Of a DNA stretch of 64,000 nucleotides, positions 50,089 through 60,533 are shown piece after piece. Within the stretch, counting starts at the first letter, position 1. The number at the start of each line of letters is the position of its first letter. Origin of the DNA: Paragyromitra xinjiangensis. Lineage: Eukaryota > Ascomycota > Pezizomycetes > Pezizales > Discinaceae. Location: positions 744,001-808,000 of the forward strand of contig JBCAMK010000015.1 of NCBI GenBank assembly GCA_038503065.1. The letters are read 5' to 3'. The notes below the pieces were generated by a model that did not search any database, was not told the origin of the DNA, and was given only the letters and a program-made list of their open reading frames with translations. Position numbers and translations under genes: made by a program.

Positions 50089-51024
50089 TGACATTGGAGG
50101 AAACAAAAAATTCAATAAATGAATGAAAAAAGATTGGTCTTCTGTCTTTCGGGTGTTTAAACGGTTTTCTTTGTTTTTTCTTGTCCATCTTTCCTTTACT
50201 TATGCGTACCTGTTTTTATTCTATTTTTATCTGCCACCCTGCGTTGAATTGTGCTCTTTTTCGGTTACCACGTGTATGTATGTACTTATTTTAGTTTCCT
50301 GCAATATTCGGGGTCCCTCCCAAGCCAGCGGATAGAAATTAGGCCTTTACCATGGAGAATATGCTAGGCCCTCATCGATTTTTGGATGTTACCTACAGCC
50401 TAGACTAAGCCCAACCCCGATTGGTTGCCCCCCTGTGAAGGCATTGATTATGTCGAAGGTAGTCCATCACAAGGAAAGGTTTATTAAGTAGGGGCTTTGC
50501 AGGTAGTGATGGCACTGGCTCATTTATAGCATGTTAACCAGTTGATAACTTCTTCATGTTATGCCCAACAATGGCACAATTAAGTTTATAATGTAGGTGG
50601 GTCAGGCTGGAACATAGAGTGTGTAAAGTAGGCGTCAAGAGGATACAGATATGGCCCTAGTCCCCGAGATGCGAACGCCAAAAAAACTCAGGGGAATATG
50701 GACACAGTGAATTACTACTTAAGCTTATCACCAATGACACAGTTCCTTATGTCATCAAGTATGACTGGCCGTGGCCTACATATCCTTCAAAAATGATGGT
50801 AATGGTGGCTATAAACCTTAGATAACTCTAGCTATTTGCAAGGCATGCACGCCACATTATCTGTCTCCCCCCACCTAGGCTCGTTCCCATCCCCTACTGC
50901 CTATGGCTGCGGTGCGTAGCAACCTTCGGTAGTATGGGACTGGGCACGAGACTACCCCCCCCCCCCAACCCGTCTTTTTGTTTCTACACTCTGCAAGCCC
51001 CCCAAACCTACCTCTCTCAAAGAT
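50089..51024. other. intergenic
   Basis: No gene seen. T-rich 3' flank of CDC50, then mixed sequence with a C-run at 50954-50966. Confidence 0.4.
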
Positions 51025-52731
51025 TCACCAAGCATTCTGTTTGATATAACCACCGGCGACCAAATTATTTGCATAACTCTTTATATCTTCAGCTAAGAGC
51101 TCTGGAACCTCCATAGCCGCGAAATGACTACCCTAACGTTTTAGAAGGCCGATTAACGTAAAATTAGCGCTCCTGCGCAACAAGAGAATATCCACAGCAT
51201 ACGGGTCAAAAATGGAGATATAACCCTAGGGAAAGCGACGTACGAAGCCTACCTTCTCGTGTTTCTTATAAAATATCATATTCCCCTTCAAACTCACCCA
51301 CTTCTGGGGGTTAGGGAATAACTCTTTCGGGAAATTTGAGAAACCAAACGGGATTCCTTTAAGGTCTATGCCACTCATGTTGCGGGTCGCACCTATAAAG
51401 ATCTGGAGGGCTTTTTCCAGTTAGCTTGTGTATGGAAGTGCTAGCAAAGTTGCCAGCCAGCCCTTTAGCAAAGAAATAACAATGTGCAAAAAAAACAAAT
51501 ATATACCTGACGGTAGGCATATATGCTGCGCGGCATCGTTTCCGTAAACCACCAAAGGGTTACAATCTCCAGAACTTTTTCAAGGGGTGGAGATTCATCC
51601 GTCTAGTCTCGAAGTTTCTCGCCAATCCTGAGATTGAGGGTTTAAACTTCATTTAAGCTTCCCGCAAATCGACTGAAGAACTCACCACGCAAGTAATGCT
51701 AACGGGCTACTTGCGAGTACGCGGCCAATCGTACTAGGTCTTGTAACGTGCTCTGACGCATGGGCATTCCCGGTGATATTAAAATCCTTGCCACGTTCAA
51801 GGCCTATATGGTCAATAGCATCGAGGAACTCAACCGGATATTCAGCCGGTGCTTCAAAAATTCGAAGCATATTCGCTATAGCTGAATGATTAATTCTCTT
51901 TTCTTCATGATAGCGAGTAATGGGAGACAGGGGACCTACTGTGGCAACCTATTTTATTCAAAGAGCGCAATCAGAAACGGCCCTTATTCAGTGGTGTACA
52001 GCTGTGACTTACCACGGCAGCTACTATAGCCCGCTCCCAACGTCATTGCAACAAAGCCCCCAATATCCCCTCCTTGCGCGACATATCCCCCCAACCCAAG
52101 GCCTACCATCAGCTCATTCACAAGGTATGCGGTATCCTGAAAGGTAAAATCTCTATCCAACGGGGGTGGAGATGAGATGAGAAAGCGTAACCAGGCATCG
52201 AAGGAGCAATAATATGGAAATGGGGGTGATTTTGAAGCAGTGAGGATCGGAATTATGTCAAGGAACTCAACGAAGGAACCTATAGCATTGCTTCCCAGTG
52301 AGTTATAATGGTGGTGGTGGTAGGATATGAATTTACGAACTAGGCCACCCGTGTAGTAGGACTAATGGAATTGCATCAGGGTGTTCAGAGAACACACCGA
52401 TAAAGCGAAGAGTATGATCCCTTCCATCGCTATCTTTGACTGTGGCTATGTACTGCGGGAGTTCATTTATCTTATTTTCGTGTGTGCGCCTAGATATTTT
52501 CCCTCCATTACTAGTGTTTCTTCCGTTGTGGGGCAAACTACAGGCAAATACCAGTTGAACTCACTACTCCATCCACTTACTTGTGACCCCGTATTCTTCT
52601 TTAGTGCCTTCATATGTAGGTGGTGGTAGTTTGCTAAGTTTGATCAATGTATGTAGTTCGTTCAATTGGGAGTCCGTAATCGCGATTTCGAACGGCTGCA
52701 TATTAAGAGTCGCATCTTTAGGAAGCGCCAT
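51025..52731 (-). pseudogene. epoxide hydrolase pseudogene
   Basis: Alpha/beta-hydrolase of the microsomal epoxide hydrolase type. From ATG 52731 (MALPKDATLNMQPFEIAITD, EHN domain) the pieces run in order: PPPTYEGTKEEYGVTSKWME, RRTHENKINELPQYIATVKD, the oxyanion block LVLLHGWP, the nucleophile region YVAQGGDIGG, HASEHVTRPSTIGRVLASSP, IGEKLRD, SPPLEKVLEIVTLWWFTETM, SGIDLKGIPFGFSNFPKELF, and HEKGSHFAAMEVPELLAEDI to a stop at 51027-51025. Lesions: TAG at 51605-51603 where TGG is expected; a +1 in a C-run near 52222-52226; and a 5-nt tandem duplication near 52168-52182. The last two together shift the conserved HIIAPSMPGYAFSS segment out of frame. The stretch after KWME is also disordered. Clear decay with little overall divergence. 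Confidence 0.82.
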
Positions 52732-53547
52732 GATTATCCCTTTGTTATTTCTAAAGAGAATGTTAGATTTTAGACGTGGACGATGGATTTGAAAAGGGAG
52801 GCTAGTATTACTTATATACTGTGCTTTGTGCCACATCGCAACGAGATGGAGTATAAAAATGTGTTTTAAGTATACGAATAGTTTTTAAGCTAGACTACGC
52901 TTGCATCGGTGAAAAAAAGCAATTATCCACGCACGGCTACGGGAAAGCACAATTCCACAGTCGCACCACTCCAGCGTGGATTAGCATGCATCATACATCC
53001 CAACCCAATCAGCTATGATTACGTAAAAGTGCCACGGGAAGATCGGAGTACTACGTTTAGTTGCTCAAAAAATACCTAGTGCATCATCAAGAGCATGTTA
53101 TTGCACGAGTAATCGGTAATCCTATAATCCTTGCAACAAGTAGATGCCTTCCCGTAAAATTTAGATCTATCTCTACTTCCAACAGGACCTAATTCAATGA
53201 TTGGTAATAAATTATTTTTCACAGCAACACCGTGAAAATCAGTAAATGCCTTCTAGCATGCAAAGCCATAATGGCTCTACAAAAAAAAACCTAGCTTTTC
53301 CCATTATTTGTGGAATTACGACCGTAGAGCTAGGCTCAGCTAGTATAAGCGGTCTCTCTTTTAGTGTAGTTGGTGGTTGCCACGACATATCATTTCCCCT
53401 CTAGAGATCTGAAGGGCTTCAGATATCTGGAAGAGGGGTGGGCACCCTCGCCATGATCGGTTGTCAGTGGTGCCTCAGCCCACTTTCCTACTTTGAAGTG
53501 GTTTAGATTTTTATGGGGAGGCATCCAGTATCTTCCTAAAGTGGTTG
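52732..53547. other. gene-free repeat-rich region, part 1
   Basis: A+T-rich DNA upstream of the pseudogene; no coding signal. Confidence 0.4.
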
Positions 53548-53552
53548 TCCGC

Positions 53553-53774
53553 TGTTGTAAAAACACGATTGATTGCTTGATTACTAGAGCAGGCAGGCTG
53601 CTGCCTGCCCTCTATATACTATGACTTCGTACCCACAAAGGTCCACATACTATTCCCATTCCCGAGGCTCCGCCGAGCGCTCGACCACGGGCGCCCGAGC
53701 CTCTGCCTGAGCTCCGCTCCGAGACCTCCAACCGAGTCACGGAGCCCGTATCTATTAGGAAGTAATATCCAACA
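53553..53774 (+). mobile_element. solo LTR, copy 1
   Basis: 222-bp element starting TGTTG and ending CAACA, the classic TG..CA ends. It is flanked on both sides by the 5-bp direct repeat TCCGC (53548-53552 and 53775-53779), the size made by LTR-retrotransposon integrases. It shares most of its length with copy 2, including TTCGTACCCACAAAGGT and GAGACCTCCAACCGA, and an internal hairpin GGCAGGC/GCCTGCC. No internal retrotransposon sequence is attached, so it is a product of LTR-LTR recombination. Confidence 0.85.
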
Positions 53775-54355
53775 TCCGCATGATAACAAGAATCGAGTGA
53801 GAGTCCATGATTGCCTCCGCCTCACTCATAGTACCCCCTTTTTTTTAATCAAAGTTTCATTGATTTCTGGGCACAAGAATATCGCATGCAACAAAAATTA
53901 TGGCGTGAACAAAACCCATACTCCCTTATTTCGCTAAGTACATACTTTGGGTCTTTCCGATCCGAGACCGCAGGCAGTTACTACATGTACCTAAAGATAG
54001 CGGAGAAACTAATTTCCTAGTACTCGAACAACAGCTAGCCAGGGTGCATGCTGTAGGTTCAGTGTGTAACTTACAACATCCTTAGCAAATATCGCTCAAA
54101 TGACAAAGCTCTAATGCAAAAGGATTACTCAACAGCTGTTAACTCTTGGAACTGGCTCTTGCAATGCTAGCGTCCAAAAATTCACTCTATAATCCTAAAT
54201 ATATGCACATACATTTACACCCTATGTTTGTGAATACAAAGCTTCAGGCTTACTTGAAGTACGCTAAACTTAATTTTTTCCTGTTCAGGACCCAGTGATT
54301 ACTGTATGTATAATCTCGTACAGGTGCTAAGCAAGTGGCTTGCGGTACTATGCTA

Positions 54356-54523
54356 CAGTGAAAACCAGTCATATGGCGGATCCGGTGTGTGGCGGACAGG
54401 GGTGCTTTTAGCAAAGGGACACAATATTCCCGAGCCGCACCGCCAGCGGATATTGTGTCCCTCAACCAAAAAAATACCCCTGTCCGCCACACACCGGATC
54501 CGCCATATGACCGGTTTTCACTG
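54356..54523. mobile_element. 168-bp MITE with long terminal inverted repeats
   Basis: Ends CAGTGAAAACC.../...GGTTTTCACTG are flanked by TA on both sides (54354-54355 and 54524-54525), the target duplication of Tc1/mariner elements. The first 48 bp of each arm match with one mismatch, including CATATGGCGGATCCGGTGTG and TGGCGGACAGGGGT. A further inner arm, GGGACACAATAT, pairs again. There is no room for a transposase. The near-perfect arms imply recent insertion or strong hairpin maintenance. Confidence 0.9.
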
Positions 54524-54589
54524 TATTCCTGGGTGAAATATACGCGACTTTGGATTGCGTGCTCTAGTGTTGGTTTTGATTCCCCCAGT

Positions 54590-55045
54590 CCGTAGAAGCT
54601 GGATAGATACAGACCGTTGCCAAGAGGGGGCTTACTATGCTATACCTCTCTAGGTGATTGATAACACAGGACTAGCACACAAGGAGGGAGAGAGACGGCT
54701 CAGCTGAGGCTGTCGGGGTCCGTTCACAGAGGAAGACCCCAACTCGTATGCTCTTCTCTTTAATTGATATACCTACTCATGTCGCCGGATTGCTATTGCT
54801 TTCCCTATCTAGGAAATAGATCTGGATTCTTACGCAAGTAGGAAACCTTCTAGAGTGGCGACTGATATCTTTGCTACCTAAACGATCTTCCCTCCAAATA
54901 CCAGCCGATAACAACTTGTCCCGTTGGGTGATTTTGGTGAGCAGATCTATTTCTGTAAAAAGGAAAGCAATAGCAATCCGGCGACATGAGTAGTATTCCA
55001 GACACCACCTCTTGGCAACGGTCTGTATTTATCCAGCTTCTACGG
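54590..55045. repeat. interrupted inverted repeat of about 455 bp
   Basis: Outer arms 54590-54627 and 55008-55045 pair over 38 bp with one mismatch (CCGTAGAAGCTGGATAGATA...). Inner arms 54773-54804 and 54962-54993 pair perfectly over 32 bp (CTACTCATGTCGCCGGATTG...). A third pair, AAATAGATCTG at 54814-54824, meets its complement at 54942-54952. Between outer and inner arms the left side carries about 145 bp and the right side only 14 bp, so the left arm probably took an insertion or the right a deletion. No coding sequence; possibly a second MITE family or the foldback ends of a dead transposon. Confidence 0.8.
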
Positions 55046-56256
55046 TATCCGTGTCGGAGCTCTGTGCTTTGCTTCGATCACCTCCTCAGAAGGTATTGGT
55101 TTTCGTGTATGGCGCTAGCCATGACTCTTGGCAGCCGTCCGAATGAACCGAGACTATACGGTACATACATACATGTAGTCCTTGATTGACTCTTCTGTTC
55201 GTTATTAGACCGTATTCGCCATCAGGCCGTAGAGCATTGTAAAAAATGATATTGAAGGGAATGTTTTATTTCGCGCTTAAGGCCTGCAGGGAAGACCTAG
55301 ATTCTGATTCTTGGCCAATAGAATGAGCCGATTTACAGTAGGATTAGAGGCTCTAGATCTCACCAGTCAAAAGCGTAGCAGGGGCACCTGAGGCAACTCT
55401 CCTGCAGGCTTTTCTCTCTCCGCTCTGCATTCCGTTTCGAGGCATAACTGCGAAATACAACGGCATTCTTAAGGTAGCAAAGGGTTAGGGCTATAAAATA
55501 GGGGGTAAATTCTCGAGATCTACTGTATTCATTCAGGCTGCCATGTCACGCTTCACTAAGGTGGAAGCCAAAAAAAACCGCAATAATGGAAACTAGATGC
55601 AATATAAAACGGCATCACCTTTAAGGCACTCGAAGATCTTTAGGCGAAAACCTCTTCCTCCCTTATAATGAGTTTATTTGCAGAAACTACAAAAAGGATA
55701 GACCCTAAGAGGGTATTCATCCTGCGGCATGACATAGGCCGGCCGGCTTTTTAAACTTGAAATAAAAGAAGGGGAAGAACAAACTTCCCTAACTTTTAAT
55801 GAAAACATTAGGCGAAAGTTACCGGTGGCTGGTTGTAGAGATAGAAAATGGGGGCTTCTAGTTACGGATCATATTGTATTACTCGGTTTTCGCTTTCAGA
55901 ATATGTTGGATATATTTACTTCCTTTCGTGCCGCTTCCGGTCTTCCCTTACTATTTGGCTCTATTCTTTTCTCCACCTACGTAGGCTTTCCTACTATTCA
56001 GGTTTCTTACTATTCCTTGCTGTTTTGGTCTTCTTTGGCTGTCAATTATTCAAGCGGCTATCCAGTATATTGGGCTTACTCGCAGGCTGCTTTGAGCCTG
56101 GAGGCGTTGACCGGCAAGGTATATGATGGAAGGACTCTGATTGGTTGATTACTTGTATATATACAGAGGCTTTCTACCTCTTCTTCGTTTCTTTCTTCTC
56201 TATCGAATATCTCAAGCCTTCCACAGAAGCAACGAATATCACATCTTATTACTTCA
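55046..56256. other. gene-free region, part 2
   Basis: No gene supported. Two overlapping open frames at 55825-56148 and 55848-56126 are T-rich and hydrophobic in both readings, so they reflect composition rather than coding. Confidence 0.4.
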
Positions 56257-56261
56257 GAATA

Positions 56262-56466
56262 TGTCATAATAAGACGATTGATTGATTGCTATATAGGCAG
56301 GCTGCTGCCTACGCTCTATATACCACAGCTTCGTACCCACAAAGGTTCCCGTACCTAGCCTATCCCCGAGGCTCCTCCGACAGCGCTCCCACGGGTGCCC
56401 AAGCTCCACTCAGAGACCTCCAACCGAACCACGGAGCCCGTACCTATTAAGGAGCAAAATCTAACA
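56262..56466 (+). mobile_element. solo LTR, copy 2
   Basis: 205-bp relative of copy 1, starting TGTCATAATAAGACGATTG and ending CTAACA. It has its own 5-bp target duplication GAATA at 56257-56261 and 56467-56471. The copies share long blocks (GGCAGGCTGCTGCCT, CTTCGTACCCACAAAGGT, ACGGAGCCCGTA) but differ by many substitutions and indels, so they are independent insertions of one family and not the two ends of a single element. Confidence 0.85.
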
Positions 56467-58265
56467 GAATAAATGGCCTATAGGAATATGATATCTCGGC
56501 CCCGACCTTGTCCTTATAGTGAGCTTCTTCCGTATACTGTCTAAAGGTGGGTTCTGTTGTTGTATATGTATATCACTGATAAATGCAAAATGTTGCTGAT
56601 TGAACCATCAAACACAGCATGGAACATGATATCATCGTGCTATAGTACTAGATTACCGGGTTGAGAACTTTCGATGCCTAACGTGGGGTTTTCTCTGAGG
56701 AACTACATGTATCACATCAAGAAAGGTTACAATGGGAATGGGGTAGAGAGTCACGTGAGCGGACGGTTTTGGTGCGGATTGGTAGCTTTTTTTCTATTTA
56801 AGGATTGATTGAGTTTAAGGGATGCTGTGTTTCCACTCCGATCGTGACTATTAGTCATGGAAACCCTAAACATCTACAGCAAAAAATAGCGAAATAGGAC
56901 CTTTGAGTGGGGCTTATAGCCAATACTGTCAGAATCTTCGCAGAAGCAGCCTTGAACCTCCAGCCTCACATATCTTGTTTTTTTAATCCTTCGCCCTAGA
57001 ACCTTAGACAAAGCGTTGGTAGATAAAAGGCCGTTGCTGAAGTAATCCTAACATTATGCAAGCCATACTACTAGGGTAAAACATCCTTAACTACATGTAC
57101 ACGTATGGTAAAGTGTGCTTCTAAAGGTCTTTTTCAAGTGCTTTCTAGTGCTCGCCTCTTCTGCTGTTTCTGTTATGTTTTGGCTCATTCACTCCTGTAC
57201 TCTGAGCCATATATTCTAGGCCCTAAAGCGTACGGTGCATACATGTAGTTGATAGAGCTTAAGGATGTAGCTAAATAATTGGCCAACTAAGCGATTCACT
57301 AGTCTTAACTCTCCGGTGTTGCGACTTTTTGTCTCAAGTGATGAATGGTTCTAGAAAAATTAAGTTATATATGGGAAAAGTTGATAAGCATGATATCTTG
57401 ATATTAAATTTCTCGAGAAGATATAGGCGTTTCGGCCTTGGCGATGCCTACCACCCAGGGATACATGGAAGTAAAATTAGACGAAAGAAGCTGTTCGGCT
57501 GTGATGCTCCTTGTTTTAGCCTGGGGGTAGGGTTTCTACATGTATGTAAAATTTACTGTTGATAATTTATCTGCTAACTAGTTAGATTATGAGGCCGAAA
57601 GTTACCATGAGTACATGTATATTAACTTCCTGTCTATACTGAAGTTGGGTGGGGTTACTTATTAAAAGGGCCACTACAATTTAACACTAATATGACAATT
57701 ATTCTTCATAGAAACTGGGTTTCCTGGTTCTTATGACCTTCCGGAGGATCTGGAGGAATAGAGGGGTGTAGACTCTAGAAGTGGACTCAAACACATATAG
57801 CCAAGGTGTTCCCCTTACTTATGGATAGTGAAGATTTACGGAGAGAGTATAATAAAGTATGGGTGTAAAACTGGTTAATGGGGAAAATGGCATGGAATCA
57901 ATGGACGAGGGATCTCTGGGTTTGAGCTTTCTACTGGTGAAAAGGTCGTAGATATACAGAGCTTTCGTCTGTAACAAACATCCTCAAGACGTAGCTTTGA
58001 TATGTAAATTTACACGTATCAGCCCAAGATATTTTGTTGTTTACCTACGGAAATTTGTCGAGAGTGATCTATCAAACTAGGTTCTCACTTTCTCTGTATT
58101 TCATAATTGTCAGCGTGAAAAAAGAGGAAAAAAATCTCTGGGTACTGGCACTTGCTCTAAGGCCAAGAAGAGAAGCAAAAAGGAGATTTCGAAATAAATG
58201 CTGGACTAAAGCGAACCCCGAAGAAAAAAAGGGGGGACATAGCAAGAACAGGCAACGCAATAAGT
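56467..58265. other. gene-free region, part 3
   Basis: A+T-rich. Holds five TACATGTA palindromes between 56704 and 57619. ORFs such as 57329-57562 have no recognisable features. Confidence 0.4.
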
Positions 58266-59954
58266 TTATTCATCACCAAAAGCCGTTCCCTCAAAGCCGC
58301 CAACAATTTTGTCTCCATTCGGCCCCGCAACAAGTTTTCTATTCTCTGCTTCCGGAACCTCAGAGAGATCGATCTTCTTTTCGCTTCCGTCAACTACCAT
58401 TCGGGTCTTAATTCCAATATTTGATGGAAGTGCCGGGAGGAGGGTACGGGAGGCTTCGCGTGCCTATAGTGTACAACCATCAATATAATTACTATCGTGC
58501 CGAGGAAATGTGGAATATATCCTTACCTGCTGGGTCAAAGCTGCATCCATGATCACCAAAGCCGCCATAGCCTCAACGATTGGAACAGCCCTAGGTACAA
58601 CACAAGGGTCGTGTCTACCTTTCGCGGCTAGGACACCAGCCTCACCATTATACTTGCTAGTATTCTGAGCATGACCGATAGTGGCAGGGGACTTGAAAGC
58701 AACTTTGAAGTAGATGTTCTCTCCGTTACTAATACCGCCTTGGATGCCTCCGGAGTTGTTCGTGATCGTAGATAGTCTTCCATCTGCAGAACGAGTGAAA
58801 GCATCGTTGTGTATTGAGCCAGGAACCTCTGTCCCACGAAACCCAGAGCCGATCTCGAATCCCTTAGTTGCAGGGATGGAAAGCATCGCATGTGCGAGCT
58901 TTGCTTCGAGTTTGTCAAAGCAAGGCTCTCCAAGCCCTACAGGAACGTTTCTGATGACACAGGTCACGGTTCCTCCAATTGAGTCTTTTTTGTCACGATA
59001 CTCGGCGATTAAGCTTGCCATTCTATCGTTCGATTCGGTATCAGGGCATCGAACAGGGAGATAGGAATCGACTTTCTGACGGGTAATGGAGGAGAGGATA
59101 TTTATATACTCCGGAGTGGAGTCTAAGGAGCCTGGAAGGTGGATAGGGCCAACACTCGAGACAAAGGAGACGATTTCGGTTCCATAAACTAGGTTTAGGT
59201 ACTTTTCAGCAATAGCGCCAGCTGCAACACGGCCTAGTGGGTTTAGGTTAGCTATCTGAAAATGCTGGCAAAAAAAAACTAGGAATTTTAAATGGGGAAA
59301 ACATTCGTGTAAAGATAGCAGTGGGGTGATAAAGTTTCATTTTATGTTCAAAGTTAACCATGCCTTAGCCCAACCCTATGCCTTACAATATATGGATAAA
59401 GATTCCACTATCGTGGCCATCTCTGTTACCAGTAAACGGGCTGGCAGGAGGCATCCCGGGGACATAAAACGATTTGTGACATTACAAAGGGGAAGGAAAA
59501 GCTTACCGATGGTTTCTCTCGCAGAGCTTCTCCCGCCACCAGAACTTGCCTTAACACCGTACTTAGCTAGGTAAGTATAATCTGCATGACTGGGTCTAGG
59601 ATAAAGGTCCATTTCCGAGTAATCATGCGGTCTTTGATCTTCATTTTGGACCATAAGGCCTATCGGGGTCCCGAGAGTGTACCCGAACTCGGTTCCGGAT
59701 TGAATCTTCACGGCGTCCTTCTCATTACGGGGAGTAGCCAAATCCGACTGTCCAGGGCGGCGCCGCGAAAGCTGGATTTGAATGTCGGATTCTGTCAATG
59801 CCATACCTGGAGGGCAGCCATCAACAATACAGCCGACTGAGCGGCAGTGTGATTCGCCATAGCTGGGATGGAATCAGCATGAATTAAATGGTTGCGAAGA
59901 TGGGAATAGGGGTACAAACGTGGTGACGCGGAATTGAGATCCAAAGGTGGACAT
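58266..59954 (-). CDS. ARO2: chorismate synthase
   Basis: Last shikimate-pathway step, EPSP to chorismate, FMNH2-dependent; fungal enzymes carry their own flavin reductase activity. Exons 59954-59920, 59862-59507, 59233-58527 and 58463-58266 join to 431 residues. Seen: [18 protein letters not shown] and [20 protein letters not shown] (signature 1, with the His of GESHC), [36 protein letters not shown] and [12 protein letters not shown] (signature 2). Then come [36 protein letters not shown] and [20 protein letters not shown] (signature 3). The C-terminal exon ends FEGTAFGDE. The short first exon of 35 nt is needed to restore the canonical N-terminus. Confidence 0.96.
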
Positions 59955-60533
59955 GGTAGTATTTGTTGAAGGAGAATATGGTGGGGTAGAGGCTGTGGTG
60001 TGAATGCAGTTGGAGAGACAGGACTGTAGGATGCTGGTGGGGTTAAGAGAAAAATAGGATGGACTAAAAGCAATTTATGTAGAAGAACCACGAAATAGCC
60101 TCTCAATCCGGTATATAGGACCGGTAGCCCGAAATATTATTTCCCCTCACGCACTTCTTGTATAGTCATAATTGTACAATTTATTTGACTTCTCGCTAAC
60201 CTGGTACACGCCTGGCATTTGGGTAGTCACCCCGCGTTTGCCAAGATTTGAGGCTAACAGGAATCATGGGTGAGCACTCACAAGCATGCAGGAACTAGCT
60301 TGCCGGCAGATAGATACTGTCCAACAACCAATAGCGTTAAAGTTAGTTGGGGAGTAGTATAAGGGGTAGAGATAGTGATAAGAAAGGAAATTATTTGTTA
60401 GAAAGAGAATCTAAACTACCCGGTGCCAGTTCTGCTGTGCACCGACCACCCATCCACAAAAGAAAGGAAAAGGAAGGAAAAGGAAGGCGTATGGAATTTA
60501 CAATAGACAAAACAGTTTTCTTATCTCAAGATC
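59955..60533. other. intergenic between ARO2 and GPI13
   Basis: 579 bp holding the ARO2 promoter and the GPI13 3' flank; an AAAGGAAAAGGAA run lies near 60463-60485. No gene. Confidence 0.4.

Noticed and set aside
55825..56148. Two overlapping hydrophobic ORFs
   Set aside because: Both frames look hydrophobic because the DNA is T-rich; no motif and no splice partners.
53553..56466. One full-length LTR retrotransposon with two LTRs
   Set aside because: Each LTR copy has its own perfect 5-bp target duplication, and the DNA between them has no retroelement coding sequence.
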